Shown here one piece after another: positions 33,499 to 41,742 of a stretch of DNA of 64,000 nt. Positions within the stretch are counted from its first letter, which is position 1. Every line of letters starts with the position of its first letter. A program made the position numbers and the translations under genes. The notes beneath the pieces were generated by a model. That model saw only the letters and a list, made by a program, of their open reading frames with translations, did no database searches and had not been told where the DNA came from. Source of the DNA: Citrifermentans bremense. Lineage in GTDB: Bacteria > Desulfobacterota > Desulfuromonadia > Geobacterales > Geobacteraceae. The DNA lies in NCBI RefSeq assembly GCF_014218275.1, contig NZ_AP023213.1, positions 3,827,501-3,891,500 of the forward strand. The letters are read 5' to 3'.

Positions 33499-34013
33499 AG
33501 ATCGAGCAGCCCCTCCGGGAGAGAGACCGTCATGCGCCCTTCAGCCAGGTCGATCGACAATACGACATCCTCGAGCGCGGGAATAAGCACCTCGCGCCCG
33601 TCCTTCTTCACCACGTAAACGTCGTTGCTGCCGGTCTCGATGATGTCGACCAGCTCTCCCAGCTCTTCCCCGTCCGAAGTTGCAACCTGGAGCCCCAGGA
33701 GGTCGGACCAGTAGAACTCGTCGTCGGGGAGTTCCGGAAGCGACACCCGGTCGGCATAGATCTCTCGGCCGACCAGGTGCAGCACCTGGTTTATGTTGTC
33801 AAACGGCCTGAGGGTCAGGATCACCCTTTTGCCGTGCGCCTTGGCGGAAACCACCGCGAACGGCTCCAAGGCGCCTGTCGGAGACTTCAGGAAGACCTCG
33901 TTCAGTTGCGAGATACTGGAAGCATCCCCCGCGAAGGGAATGACCCGCAACTGTCCCTTGATCCCCTGCGTCCCCTGGATCTTGCCAATCAATAATTTTT
34001 TACTACCGGACAT
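33495..34013 (-). CDS. rimM: Ribosome maturation factor RimM
   Basis: A 172-residue 30S assembly factor with an N-terminal RimM beta-barrel ([20 protein letters not shown]) and a C-terminal PRC barrel ([20 protein letters not shown], then [13 protein letters not shown]). It binds S19 during maturation of the 30S head. It starts three bases after the khpA stop and overlaps trmD, the conserved order of this operon. Confidence 0.95.
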   Translation of the reverse strand: MSGSKKLLIGKIQGTQGIKGQLRVIPFAGDASSISQLNEVFLKSPTGALEPFAVVSAKAHGKRVILTLRPFDNINQVLHLVGREIYADRVSLPELPDDEFYWSDLLGLQVATSDGEELGELVDIIETGSNDVYVVKKDGREVLIPALEDVVLSIDLAEGRMTVSLPEGLLDL

Positions 34014-34016
34014 CTA

Positions 34017-34247
34017 TCACTCTACAATTTTCAGGATCGCTTTCTTGTTGTCCTTTGTGGAAACAGCATTCAACAGGGTGCGGATCGCCTTTGCAGTGCG
34101 TCCTTCCTTGCCGATGATACGGCCCATGTCCTCTTTTGCGACGGTCAGCTTGATTACGTTGGTTTCTTCTTCCAACTCCTCGGTGGCTCGCACCTGGCTC
34201 GGGTCATCAACAAGTGCCTTGGCGATGGTCTCAACAAGCTCTTTCAT
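34017..34247 (-). CDS. khpA: KH-domain RNA-binding protein KhpA
   Basis: A 76-residue single KH domain with the RNA-binding loop MGRIIGKEGRTAKAIRTLL (Gly-Lys-Glu-Gly). Homologues (YlqC/KhpA) lie between rpsP and rimM in many bacteria and bind RNA, often with KhpB. RBS GAGGATAGCGAC precedes the ATG. Context and size make the call secure. Confidence 0.94.
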   Translation of the reverse strand: MKELVETIAKALVDDPSQVRATEELEEETNVIKLTVAKEDMGRIIGKEGRTAKAIRTLLNAVSTKDNKKAILKIVE

Positions 34248-34298
34248 GTCGCTATCCTCTGTAGTGTGGGATATCCGGCTGACCGGAACTAACAGGAA

Positions 34299-34565
34299 TT
34301 AAGCGGCCGGAGAGACAAACTTCTCCCAGATACCGACCTTCTTCAGGATCTGCTTGACCGTGTCGGTAGGCTGTGCGCCTTTACCGAGCCACTCAAGAGT
34401 CTTCCCTTCTTCCAGGTTGTACACCGCCGGGTTCTTGTTCGGGTCGTAGGTACCGACGTTCTCGATGAAACGCCCGTCCCTGCGGCAACGGCAGTCAGCA
34501 ACTACTACCTGGTAAAAGGGTTTCTTCTTAGCGCCCGCACGTGCAAGTCTGATCTTTATAGCCAT
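34299..34565 (-). CDS. rpsP: Ribosomal protein S16
   Basis: An 88-residue S16 with the start [20 protein letters not shown] and [17 protein letters not shown]. It binds 16S rRNA early in 30S assembly. RBS GGAGGAAGAA is strong. It lies between ffh and khpA, 51 bases before the latter. Confidence 0.97.
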   Translation of the reverse strand: MAIKIRLARAGAKKKPFYQVVVADCRCRRDGRFIENVGTYDPNKNPAVYNLEEGKTLEWLGKGAQPTDTVKQILKKVGIWEKFVSPAA

Positions 34566-34584
34566 TTCTTCCTCCTGGTGTTCT

Positions 34585-34601
34585 CGGATCCTTTAGATCC
34601 G
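34585..34601 (-). other. Small hairpin in the ffh-rpsP spacer
   Basis: CGGATC (34585-34590) and GATCCG (34596-34601) form a six-base stem with a five-base loop about 20 bases before the rpsP start. No T-run follows. It may be an RNA-processing or stability element; this is inference. Confidence 0.35.
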
Positions 34602-34670
34602 CCATTTTGTGTAAGTGGTGTTTCGAACTGCTAACTGTACCTGTATCGGCTGCTATCGTCAAAGGCACGG

Positions 34671-36032
34671 TTAAAAGGGGAGCATCCCTTTTCCCATACC
34701 CTTCATTCCCTTCAAAAGCCCCTTGGGACCCATCTTCTGCAACTGCTTCACCACCTTCTGCGCCTCACTGAAGCGCTTGAGCAACTGGTTCACTTCCTGA
34801 ACGCTGGTGCCGCTCCCCTTGGCGATCCTCAAACGGCGGCTGCCGTTGATGATGGTGTGGTTGGCGCGCTCCTTCGCGGTCATGGAGTCGATGATCGCCT
34901 CGATCCGCTTCAGCTCCTTCTCCGAAGGCTGAGCCCCCTGCATCTGCTTCATCGCCTTCCCCATCCCGGGGATCATGTTCATGATGGATTCGAGCGAGCC
35001 CATCTTCTTGATCTGCTGCAGCTGGTTTCTGAAATCCTCCAGATCGAACTGGCCGGATTTCTTCATCTTGTCCTGTAGGCGGACCGCTTCCTTCTCGTCC
35101 ATGGTCGCCTGCGCCTTCTCGATCAGGGTGAGCACGTCACCCATGCCGAGGATGCGGGAGACCAGGCGGTCGGCGTGGAACACGTCCAGCGCGTCGAGCT
35201 TCTCGCCCAGGCCGACGAACTTGACCGGCTTGCCGGTGACGGCCTTGATGGAAAGCGCTGCGCCCCCCTTGGCGTCGCCGTCGAGCTTGGTCAGGATCAC
35301 CCCGGTGATGCCGAGGCGGTCGTTGAAGCCGGTTGCGACGTTGACCGCTTCCTGGCCGGTCATGGCGTCGGCCACGAACAGGATCTCGCGCGGAGCCAGC
35401 TCGTCGCGGATACCTTCCAGCTCTTCCATCAGGTAGTCGTCTATCTGGTGGCGGCCGGCGGTATCGAAGATGACGACGTCGAAGCCGTTCAGGGTCGCGT
35501 AGTGGTTAGCGGCGCGGCAGATATCCAAAGGCTTCTGGGTCGCCTCCGAGCCGAACACCTCGATGTCGAGCTGACGCCCCAGCACCTTGAGCTGCTCGAT
35601 GGCGGCAGGGCGGTAGACGTCGGCCGGGACCAGCAGCGGCTTTTTCCTTTGCGCCTTGAGGAACTTCGCCAGTTTGCCGCAGGAGGTGGTCTTACCCGCA
35701 CCCTGCAGGCCGACCAGCATGATCGCCACCGGCGGCTTGGCCGCGAGGTCGAGGGAGTTGTCCTCCCCGCCACCCATGAGCAGCACCAGCTCGTCATGGA
35801 CGATCTTGATTACCTGCTGCCCGGGGGCAAGGCTTTGCAGCACCTCGGTGCCGACGGCGCGGCCGCGAACCTTCTCGACGAACTCCTTGACAACCTTGAA
35901 ATTGACGTCCGCTTCAAGGAGCGCCAGGCGCACTTCACGCAGGGCGTCCTTGACGTTTTCTTCAGTCATGACCCCCTGGCCGCGCAGCTTCTTGAAAACC
36001 AGGTCAAGCTTGTCGGAAAGTGTTGCAAACAT
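34671..36032 (-). CDS. ffh: Signal recognition particle GTPase Ffh
   Basis: A 453-residue SRP54 protein that targets membrane proteins cotranslationally. The N-domain helices are followed by the G-domain with GLQGAGKTTSCGKLA, DTAGRHQ and TKLDGDAKGG, and then the Met-rich M-domain (MNMIPGMGKAMKQMQG) that binds 4.5S RNA and signal peptides. It is the first gene of the ribosome-maturation operon, with the promoter at 36129-36157. Confidence 0.97.
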   Translation of the reverse strand: MFATLSDKLDLVFKKLRGQGVMTEENVKDALREVRLALLEADVNFKVVKEFVEKVRGRAVGTEVLQSLAPGQQVIKIVHDELVLLMGGGEDNSLDLAAKPPVAIMLVGLQGAGKTTSCGKLAKFLKAQRKKPLLVPADVYRPAAIEQLKVLGRQLDIEVFGSEATQKPLDICRAANHYATLNGFDVVIFDTAGRHQIDDYLMEELEGIRDELAPREILFVADAMTGQEAVNVATGFNDRLGITGVILTKLDGDAKGGAALSIKAVTGKPVKFVGLGEKLDALDVFHADRLVSRILGMGDVLTLIEKAQATMDEKEAVRLQDKMKKSGQFDLEDFRNQLQQIKKMGSLESIMNMIPGMGKAMKQMQGAQPSEKELKRIEAIIDSMTAKERANHTIINGSRRLRIAKGSGTSVQEVNQLLKRFSEAQKVVKQLQKMGPKGLLKGMKGMGKGMLPF

Positions 36033-36128
36033 CTCAAACCTATAAGTTAGCGAGAACGCTCGTTATTTTTAACAGGGCCGCGTCGCGTGACGGCAAAAGC
36101 GCACAGGTATCCCGCGGCAAGAGAGTCA

Positions 36129-36173
36129 CTTTAGTGGATAAACTCTCTTATTGTCAAGCTAAATTATCCACTA
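36129..36173 (-). promoter_or_regulatory. ffh operon promoter flanked by inverted DnaA-box-like 9-mers
   Basis: On the minus strand TTGACA (36157-36152) and CTAAAG (36134-36129) are 17 bases apart. The perfect 10-base inverted repeat TAGTGGATAA (36132-36141) and TTATCCACTA (36164-36173) brackets the -35 box. Each arm contains TTATCCACT, one base from the DnaA-box consensus TTATNCACA. Confidence 0.55.
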
Positions 36174-36202
36174 CAGCGCAAGTTAACGGCGGTGACGAAA
36201 CG

Positions 36203-36790
36203 CTACAGCCGCACCACCGAACGCGCCTGCAGCATGCTTTCGGCGATGGTGAACATGTTGGTCACCCCGCCCGCCGCCAGCAGTTCCTTCTTCTTGTAGA
36301 AGTCGAGGCAGATGCCGCAGGAGAGGACTTCCACCCCGCGGTTTCCCAGTTCCTCGAGCGCCTCGATCACCTCGGACCCCTGCGCTGCCAGGAGCACACC
36401 GCTGTTGACGAAGAAGATGCGGTCCGGAAGCTCGGACATATCGAGCAGGGTGATGATGAAGTTCTTCATCAAAAGCCGCCCCAGTTCTTCCGCGCCGTCT
36501 CCCAGCCGGTCGCTCCCGATCAGCATCACGGTAGCGCCGCTGCGTTCGGTGGGAGCGGCTTCACGCTTGGCGGAGCCGGAGCCGGCCCCGGTGATGGTGA
36601 AGGCGAAACCGCCTTCGATCTGCTCTTCCTGCACCTGGTAGCCACGCCCCTGCACGAAGCGCTTCACGTTCTCCCGGGGAGCGCCGTCGTCCAAGAGCAC
36701 GCGCAGTTCACCTTCAGCAGACTCCAGCGCCCTTTTCACTGATACGACCGGCAGCGGGCAGGCCATGCCCCTGACATCCAAACTCTTCAT
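36203..36790 (-). CDS. yedF: YedF-family sulfurtransferase-like protein (TusA + DsrE-like)
   Basis: A 195-residue two-domain protein. The TusA-like N-terminus has the active Cys11 in GMACPLPV; the C-terminal DsrE-like domain has VNSGVLLAAQGSEVIEALEE and the Cys pair CGICLDFY. This TIGR-type fusion is associated with selenium metabolism in anaerobes. It overlaps the DUF3343 gene by four bases, the usual partner, so handling of selenium or persulfide is likely. No selD or selA is in the window. Confidence 0.88.
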   Translation of the reverse strand: MKSLDVRGMACPLPVVSVKRALESAEGELRVLLDDGAPRENVKRFVQGRGYQVQEEQIEGGFAFTITGAGSGSAKREAAPTERSGATVMLIGSDRLGDGAEELGRLLMKNFIITLLDMSELPDRIFFVNSGVLLAAQGSEVIEALEELGNRGVEVLSCGICLDFYKKKELLAAGGVTNMFTIAESMLQARSVVRL

Positions 36791-37050
36791 TTTTCTTCTC
36801 CTATCTTGACGAACTCTTCTCCGTTTTTTCGGTACAGGTCCCGGGGGAGCAACCCCGCGTCGGCAAGTGCGCCCTCCACCTCGCTCCGGATCTCTTCGGC
36901 GTAACGGATGGCGAGACCGCAGTCTGCAGCCAGGGCACGGGGGGCCGGGATGAGGAGGATCTTCAGGCTCTTGTCCTTCAAGAGCCGCTCCGCCTCCATG
37001 ACCCGGTGTATCGAGTTGAATATGGCAACGTAATCGCCGTCTTTTATCAC
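36787..37050 (-). CDS. DUF3343 putative selenium/sulfur carrier protein
   Basis: An 87-residue protein with the start VIKDGDYVAIFNSIHRVMEA and LLIPAPRALAADCGLAIRY, whose single Cys is the proposed carrier residue. I start at GTG 37050 because AAAGGAG lies six bases upstream; the longer frame to 37077 would absorb that site. It overlaps yedF in ATGA, and the pair is a recurring unit in anaerobes. Confidence 0.85.
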   Translation of the reverse strand: MIKDGDYVAIFNSIHRVMEAERLLKDKSLKILLIPAPRALAADCGLAIRYAEEIRSEVEGALADAGLLPRDLYRKNGEEFVKIGEEK

Positions 37051-37094
37051 AACAACTCCTTTATCGAACCAGGACAACTGCTAATAGAAGCACA

Positions 37095-37123
37095 TTGACA
37101 AAGAGCGGTCAAATCCATAGTAT
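37095..37123 (+). promoter_or_regulatory. Promoter of the small membrane protein and DciA-like genes
   Basis: TTGACA (37095-37100) and TAGTAT (37118-37123) are 17 bases apart; an alternative TATTAT lies three bases later. The transcript would start about 15 bases before the ATG at 37146. Confidence 0.6.
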
Positions 37124-37145
37124 TATCGACCCAAGAGGGCATTAC

Positions 37146-37412
37146 ATGGATACAGCGCTCAAGGCAGCGGCTCTGATCATTTTGGCTACTGCAGTCAACA
37201 TACCGCTCGGGTACCGCCGGCAGTACTACCCGAAGTTTTCTTTCGGCTGGTATTTCTACGTCCACATTTCCATTCCCGCCATCGTCTACTTCAGGATCAA
37301 GACGGGGCTTGGCTGGGGATTTATCCCCTTCAGCATCACCAGTGCTATTATCGGACAGGTGATCGGCGGCAGGATGCACAGAAAGAGAAACAAGGTTGAA
37401 AAAACCGACTGA
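37146..37412 (+). CDS. Small membrane protein of unknown function
   Basis: An 88-residue protein with hydrophobic segments at about 5-20, 32-50 and 57-75 and a basic tail (MHRKRNKVEKTD). No family recognised. ATG 37146 follows AGAGGG. An in-frame start nearer the promoter would lie inside the -35 box and is rejected. Its end overlaps the DciA-like gene by 17 bases, so the two are probably cotranslated. Confidence 0.75.
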   Translation: MDTALKAAALIILATAVNIPLGYRRQYYPKFSFGWYFYVHISIPAIVYFRIKTGLGWGFIPFSITSAIIGQVIGGRMHRKRNKVEKTD

Positions 37413-37881
37413 CAAGCGCCCCAGGATGCGCAGGCCGGCTCCAGTCTCCGACCTTCTGAGCCAGATGCTGCACGGCACCCCGGCCGAGCAGAGGCTGAAG
37501 GAGGGGCGCATCTGGCTGGTCTGGGATGAAGCAGTGGGAAGCCGCATCGCCTCCCATGCCCAGCCCTCGTCCTTCAGGGCGGGCGCCCTCACCATCAGCG
37601 TGGACAGCTCCCCGTGGTTGCAGCAGCTCAACTATCTGAAGAAAGAACTGATCGGCAAGGTCAACGACGCGCTCGAAGAAGAGCTCGTAACGGAGCTGCA
37701 GTTCAAGGGGGGTAAGGTGAATCCCTCCTCCGCAATAAAGTCCCCCGCCCCTCCCAAGCGCCGGGATTTGAGCGACGAAGAAAGGCAGTGGATCGAGGAA
37801 CAGGCAGAATCCGTCGCCGACCCGGAACTGCGTGCCGTATTCGAAAGCCTCATCCGAAAAGACAAGGAAAGCAGGGGCTAG
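37396..37881 (+). CDS. DUF721/DciA-like protein
   Basis: A 161-residue protein with the DUF721 core at about 17-105: LSQMLHGTPAEQRLKEGRIW, then LVWDEAVGSRIASHAQPSSF and GALTISVDSSPWLQQLNYLK. DciA proteins of this family load the replicative helicase in bacteria that lack DnaC. The start is TTG 37396 behind CAAGG, inside the previous gene. The last residues (Ser-Arg-Gly) and the TAG stop are the first unit of a GGGGCTA array. Confidence 0.82.
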   Translation: MKKPTDKRPRMRRPAPVSDLLSQMLHGTPAEQRLKEGRIWLVWDEAVGSRIASHAQPSSFRAGALTISVDSSPWLQQLNYLKKELIGKVNDALEEELVTELQFKGGKVNPSSAIKSPAPPKRRDLSDEERQWIEEQAESVADPELRAVFESLIRKDKESRG

Positions 37882-37902
37882 GGGCTGGGGGTTAGGGGCT
37901 AC
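37873..37902 (+). repeat. GGGGCTA heptad array at the DUF721 gene 3' end
   Basis: Units GGGGCTA, GGGGCTG, GGGGTTA and GGGGCTA start inside the last codons of the DUF721 gene, supplying its TAG stop at 37879-37881. They fill the gap to the converging four-helix-bundle gene. Confidence 0.8.
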
Positions 37903-37905
37903 AAC

Positions 37906-38271
37906 CTAAGCTCTTGCCTCCAATGATCTCTGCAGCGCCCGAAGCATCTTGCCTAGTTCTACGTACTTATGCAACAGCTGGTCGACAGTGTCGCTCCCCA
38001 CGTACTCAATCCTTTGCCCGATCAAAAGCTGTGTCTCAACTTCCGCAACAGAACCCAAGCTGATGTTAAGAAAATGAATGAAGTCCTTAGTACTTCCTCG
38101 GGCATGCCCTTCCGCAATATTTGACGGTACGGACACAGCAGCCCTTTGAAGTTGGCTGGACAACCCAAAGATCTCTGATTTCGGGAACAGACGAGTCACG
38201 TCGTACACCTCTGCAGCCAGATCAACGCCAAGCTGCCAAACCTTCAGGTCGCGGTAACTGTGAATCTCCAT
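37906..38271 (-). CDS. Four-helix-bundle protein (S23 / 23S rRNA intervening-sequence family)
   Basis: A 121-residue all-helical protein. YRDLKVWQLGVDLAAEVYDV, then LSSQLQRAAVSVPSNIAEGH and FLNISLGSVAEVETQL are the hallmarks of the family first found inside intervening sequences of 23S rRNA genes and common as free genes in many genomes. Function unknown. Here no rRNA is near. The gene stands alone, bracketed on both sides by oppositely oriented GGGGCTA arrays, which suggests acquisition as a unit. Confidence 0.88.
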   Translation of the reverse strand: MEIHSYRDLKVWQLGVDLAAEVYDVTRLFPKSEIFGLSSQLQRAAVSVPSNIAEGHARGSTKDFIHFLNISLGSVAEVETQLLIGQRIEYVGSDTVDQLLHKYVELGKMLRALQRSLEARA

Positions 38272-38280
38272 GCCGTCCCC

Positions 38281-38358
38281 CTGCCTCTGCCTTTTAGCCC
38301 CAGCCTAGTCCCGCCTCTGCCTTTTTAGCCCCCAGTCCCCAGTCCCTAGCCCCTGCCT
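38281..38358 (-). repeat. GGGGCTA heptad array at the methyltransferase gene 3' end
   Basis: Read on the minus strand: GGGGCTA, GGGACTG, GGGACTG, GGGGCTA, then a spacer AAAAGGCAGAGGC that occurs twice with another GGGGCTA. The first unit supplies the methyltransferase TAG stop at 38348-38346. Confidence 0.8.
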
Positions 38359-39104
38359 CTATAGATCCTCAGCTTCTCCTCGCTGTAGCCGCCGTCTTCG
38401 CCTCTCACCATCATGGGGGGCTCCACACGCAGCTCTCCGCTTCTCCCCTTCGCCAATTCGATCATGAACATCCGGGCTTCCATCCGGCTGTTGCCGTGCA
38501 CCATCCTGAGCCTTAACGGTGCCAGCTTCTGCTGGGCGGCCTGCGCCATCAGCTCGGCCAGACGGCTGGTGTGATAGATGAGACAGATCCGCCCGGAAGG
38601 CTTCACGAGGTACTTCGCCGCCGCCAGGAAATCGGCCAGGGCCGCGGTGCTCTCGTGCCGGGAATCGTCGCGCCCTGCCCGGGGACTCACCTTGCCAGTG
38701 CCGGGCCTGCGGTAAGGAGGGTTGGACACGACGAGATCGAAGCTGTCCACCGGGAAACGGGACTTGACAGAGACCACATCCTCCTCGACCACCTCGACGC
38801 GGCCGGAAAGCCCGTTCAGCACGACGTTCCGCTCAGCGATCCGCGCCACCGCCTGCTGGAACTCGATGGCGGCGACGGAGCAGTCCTCGCACAGCCGGGC
38901 CAACAGCAGCGCGATCACCCCGCAGCCGGTCCCGAGATCGACGCAGCTTTCCCCCGCCCGCACTCCGGCGAAGTCGGCCAGAAGCAGCGGGTCCACCGAG
39001 AAACGGTAGCCGTGCCGCGGCTGAATGATACGCAGGTCATAGCCTGAGAGTTGGTCGAGAGTTTCCGATTCCTGGCAGCAAGGCGGCGGTTCCAAGTTGT
39101 CCAC
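38346..39104 (-). CDS. tRNA1(Val) A37 N6-methyltransferase-like (TrmN6 family)
   Basis: A class I SAM methyltransferase of about 252 residues. The SAM motif VDLGTGCGVIALLLA and the catalytic NPPYRRPG (an N6-adenine/N5-glutamine motif) are intact, and the start QPRHGYRFSVDPLLLADF is typical of TrmN6. The start is uncertain: GTG 39104 or TTG 39095, the latter better spaced from AGGGG; a longer frame to 39146 begins in repeat DNA. The last residues, Gly-Arg-Gly, and the stop come from a GGGGCTA repeat. Confidence 0.82.
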   Translation of the reverse strand: MDNLEPPPCCQESETLDQLSGYDLRIIQPRHGYRFSVDPLLLADFAGVRAGESCVDLGTGCGVIALLLARLCEDCSVAAIEFQQAVARIAERNVVLNGLSGRVEVVEEDVVSVKSRFPVDSFDLVVSNPPYRRPGTGKVSPRAGRDDSRHESTAALADFLAAAKYLVKPSGRICLIYHTSRLAELMAQAAQQKLAPLRLRMVHGNSRMEARMFMIELAKGRSGELRVEPPMMVRGEDGGYSEEKLRIYRGRG

Positions 39105-39141
39105 CCCTGCCCCACAGGTGCTTGATTGGCCACAAGTGATA

Positions 39142-39172
39142 CTCAACTGTCAATTCTCCACTGCCAATTGCC
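39142..39172 (-). repeat. TTGACAA-type heptads at the YfhO gene 3' end
   Basis: On the minus strand CAATTGG, CAGTGGA, GAATTGA and CAGTTGA encode the end of the YfhO protein (Gln-Leu-Ala-Val-Glu-Asn) and provide its TGA stop (39152-39150). Confidence 0.65.
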
Positions 39173-41603
39173 TCTTCCTCTGCCACGCTTCCCTTCCCAG
39201 GAAGACGGCGAAGACAGCAAAGGAGGCCAGGGTCAGGTACTTGCCGATCTTGAAGGGAAGCGGGTCGAAGACGAACTCGACCTTGTGCGTTCCCGGGGTT
39301 AGGTAGACCCCGCGCAGCACGTGGTTTACCGGGTAGATCTCGGTGAGCTTCCCGTCCACCGTAGCACGCCAGCCCCGGTAGTATTTCTCTCCCATGACCA
39401 GCAGGGAGTTCATGGCGACCGATGCATCCAGGTCGATCCGCTCCCCTTCATAGCGCACCACGCGCACCTGCCCCGGCGTCGTAGCGATCCGGGCGTTCGG
39501 CGCAGCCAGCGGGATGGGGGGGTCCGACTCCACCACAGCCATGAGCCTCGGGTCGAAAGCGGGGTTTTGCAGCGCCACGAGAGATTCCTGCGCGGAGGTG
39601 GCCTTCAACGCGACAGGCACCAGCCACGCCTTGGGAAGCACGTTCTGATTTTCGAGGATGACGGCACCGCCGTCAGGGGTGGTGAAGACGGGGCGGTACT
39701 TGCCGGCCAAACTCGCCTGATCCTGACGGTACTGGTCCCTCCCCAGCACCAGGTACCTTACGTTGAGCATGTCAGGCATGCTGGAGAGGAGGTTGAAATT
39801 GTCCAGCAATTCCTGCCAGCGACGCTGCTGCACCGCGTTCGAGGTGAACATCACTGGAATTCCTGAATCCGCGTACGGCATCGGGTCGCCCCCCAGGGGA
39901 AGGGTCCGGTACTCCTTGGGCTGGTTGGCGAGAAAAGCGATCTCGGGGGGCTTCACGCCCGCTGCCTTGTGCGGCTCGTCAACGAGGAAAAGGAACTTGG
40001 AATTGACGCGCCCCACGTCCAGCAGGAAAAGCGCGGTCAGCACCAGGGGAACCAGCTTCGCCGCCAGCTTCCCGCGGTGGTACAGGGCGAACGCCGCGGC
40101 GAAAAGAGCGGCAAGCCCTGCAGCGATTGCCGTTTCGGCCACCAGGTTGTTCCAGCGCTCAAGCACGAGCTGCTCGCTTTGGGGCTGGTAGCGGGTCGGC
40201 TGGGCGAGCATGTCGATGAACTGGTTGACCCAGAACTGCCCGGTCGCGATCTCGGTCCCGACCAGCGCCAGGAGAAGCACCGGCAACAGCACGACCCCCA
40301 GGATGTAGCGCTTGAAGGCGCGGGTGGCGCGGACGACCGGGTCCAGCAGCAGGTCGAGCCCCAGTGCGGAGAGCACGCCAAGACCCAGCACTGGGATAAA
40401 CATCATCATCTTCGGGACCCTGAAGCGGTTGATCCCGGGGAAGTAGTCGAAGAGGAGGTTGTAGAAAAGGGTGTATTTCCCCATTGAGAAGAAGATCCCG
40501 ACCACGACCGCGGAAAGGGCGAGCCAGGTGTAGCGGTCGCGCCGGAAGATGAGCGGCAACGGCAACAGGAGCCAGGGGAGAAGTCCCATGTAGCTCACCG
40601 TCTGGGTGAAGTGCATCCGCCCCCAGTAGTAGGCGTCTATGTTGTCGGGGTTTTCCCCAGCTTCCTGGCGGGAGAACCCGAACATGCCGGGAATGATGAA
40701 GGCGGCGGCTTCCTCCGGCGGCATGGACCAAGACATTGCCTCCTCGCGGGCCAGGCCGCCTTTCGCCTCAGAGCTGCCGGAAGCCGTGGACACATTGGCG
40801 CCGCTGTTCACGCCGCGGTTGGTGTCCTTGGACCAGTTGGCCAGAGGTACCAGCGAGATGGCGACGGTGGTGAGGAAGAACGCCAGGAGCGCAAGGTTCA
40901 GCCCGAACAAGCGGCGGAACTCCTTCTTCCCCTCCGGTTCCCCCATCACGATCGCCAGCGAGCGGGCGATGCCGTAGACGCCGACGGCGAGACAGGTGTA
41001 GTAGGCGATCTGCCAGTGGGTGTGAAAGAATTGGAAGGCAAGCACGACTGCGGTGGTCAGGAAAAAGATCAGGCGCCTGGTGATGAACCCCTTCTCCAGG
41101 AAGTAAAAGGCCCAGGGCGCAAAAGTGATGGTGGCGATCTTCATCACGTGCCCGGCGTTGATCAGGGAAGCATTTTCGGGGGCGACGGCGAAGACGAGGC
41201 CCGCCAGGAAAGAGGCGGGCCTGCCCGCGCCGATGAGCCGGCAGAGGCAGTAGGTGCCGGCCGCGCCGAAGAAAAGCTGCGCCACGATGTACCACGCGAC
41301 GCTTGCCGGCGCGGGGAAGATCCAGAAGATCAGGTTTCGGATGATGAGGAACTGCTCCGAAACCATCCCCCCCTCGTTGGTGTGCCCGGAGTTCAGCAAG
41401 GGGTTCCACCCCGCGCTGGAGAAGTCGACCTTGAACAGTGAAAGAAACGGCCTGCTCCCGAAGCCCTTGATGCCCCAGTAGAACTCGTTGATGATGTCAG
41501 GGGCGCGGATGATCTGCGAGGTAAATAGTATTTTGGAAAAAAGTATCAAGAGCACTGCCAGCAGGCCGGACAGTATCAGCAGGTCTTTTTTGCGCTCGGT
41601 CAT
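39150..41603 (-). CDS. YfhO-family polytopic membrane protein
   Basis: An 817-residue protein with about a dozen membrane helices in the first 550 residues and an extracytoplasmic C-terminal domain (about 560-775), then a last helix. The early loop (RAPDIINEFYWGIKGFGSRP, then the Asn-Pro-Leu-Leu-Asn-Ser-Gly-His segment) and LINAGHVMKIATITFAPWAF match YfhO proteins, thought to be GT-C-like glycosyltransferases working on lipid-linked sugars or teichoic acids. At the end of the polysaccharide cluster it could transfer or polymerise lipid-linked glycans; no other Wzy-like gene is seen. The reaction is inference. Confidence 0.88.
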   Translation of the reverse strand: MTERKKDLLILSGLLAVLLILFSKILFTSQIIRAPDIINEFYWGIKGFGSRPFLSLFKVDFSSAGWNPLLNSGHTNEGGMVSEQFLIIRNLIFWIFPAPASVAWYIVAQLFFGAAGTYCLCRLIGAGRPASFLAGLVFAVAPENASLINAGHVMKIATITFAPWAFYFLEKGFITRRLIFFLTTAVVLAFQFFHTHWQIAYYTCLAVGVYGIARSLAIVMGEPEGKKEFRRLFGLNLALLAFFLTTVAISLVPLANWSKDTNRGVNSGANVSTASGSSEAKGGLAREEAMSWSMPPEEAAAFIIPGMFGFSRQEAGENPDNIDAYYWGRMHFTQTVSYMGLLPWLLLPLPLIFRRDRYTWLALSAVVVGIFFSMGKYTLFYNLLFDYFPGINRFRVPKMMMFIPVLGLGVLSALGLDLLLDPVVRATRAFKRYILGVVLLPVLLLALVGTEIATGQFWVNQFIDMLAQPTRYQPQSEQLVLERWNNLVAETAIAAGLAALFAAAFALYHRGKLAAKLVPLVLTALFLLDVGRVNSKFLFLVDEPHKAAGVKPPEIAFLANQPKEYRTLPLGGDPMPYADSGIPVMFTSNAVQQRRWQELLDNFNLLSSMPDMLNVRYLVLGRDQYRQDQASLAGKYRPVFTTPDGGAVILENQNVLPKAWLVPVALKATSAQESLVALQNPAFDPRLMAVVESDPPIPLAAPNARIATTPGQVRVVRYEGERIDLDASVAMNSLLVMGEKYYRGWRATVDGKLTEIYPVNHVLRGVYLTPGTHKVEFVFDPLPFKIGKYLTLASFAVFAVFLGREAWQRKRQLAVEN

Positions 41604-41629
41604 CGGGAGACAACTCCTTTAACTGCGGA

Positions 41630-41660
41630 AAAATCAAAAAGAATCCCCCTGAAGCGGGGG
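41630..41660 (-). terminator. Terminator downstream of the polysaccharide gene run
   Basis: CCCCC (41645-41649) and GGGGG (41656-41660) form a short GC stem; on the minus strand ATTCTTTTTGATTTTT follows. It separates the glycosyltransferase run from the YfhO gene. Confidence 0.6.
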
Positions 41661-41742
41661 CACAAATCATTCCAGCGCCGCATTATCCACATATTTACAG
41701 ATTTGTGCAACGGTAAGCTGCCCCGCGACTGAAGGGGGGTGG

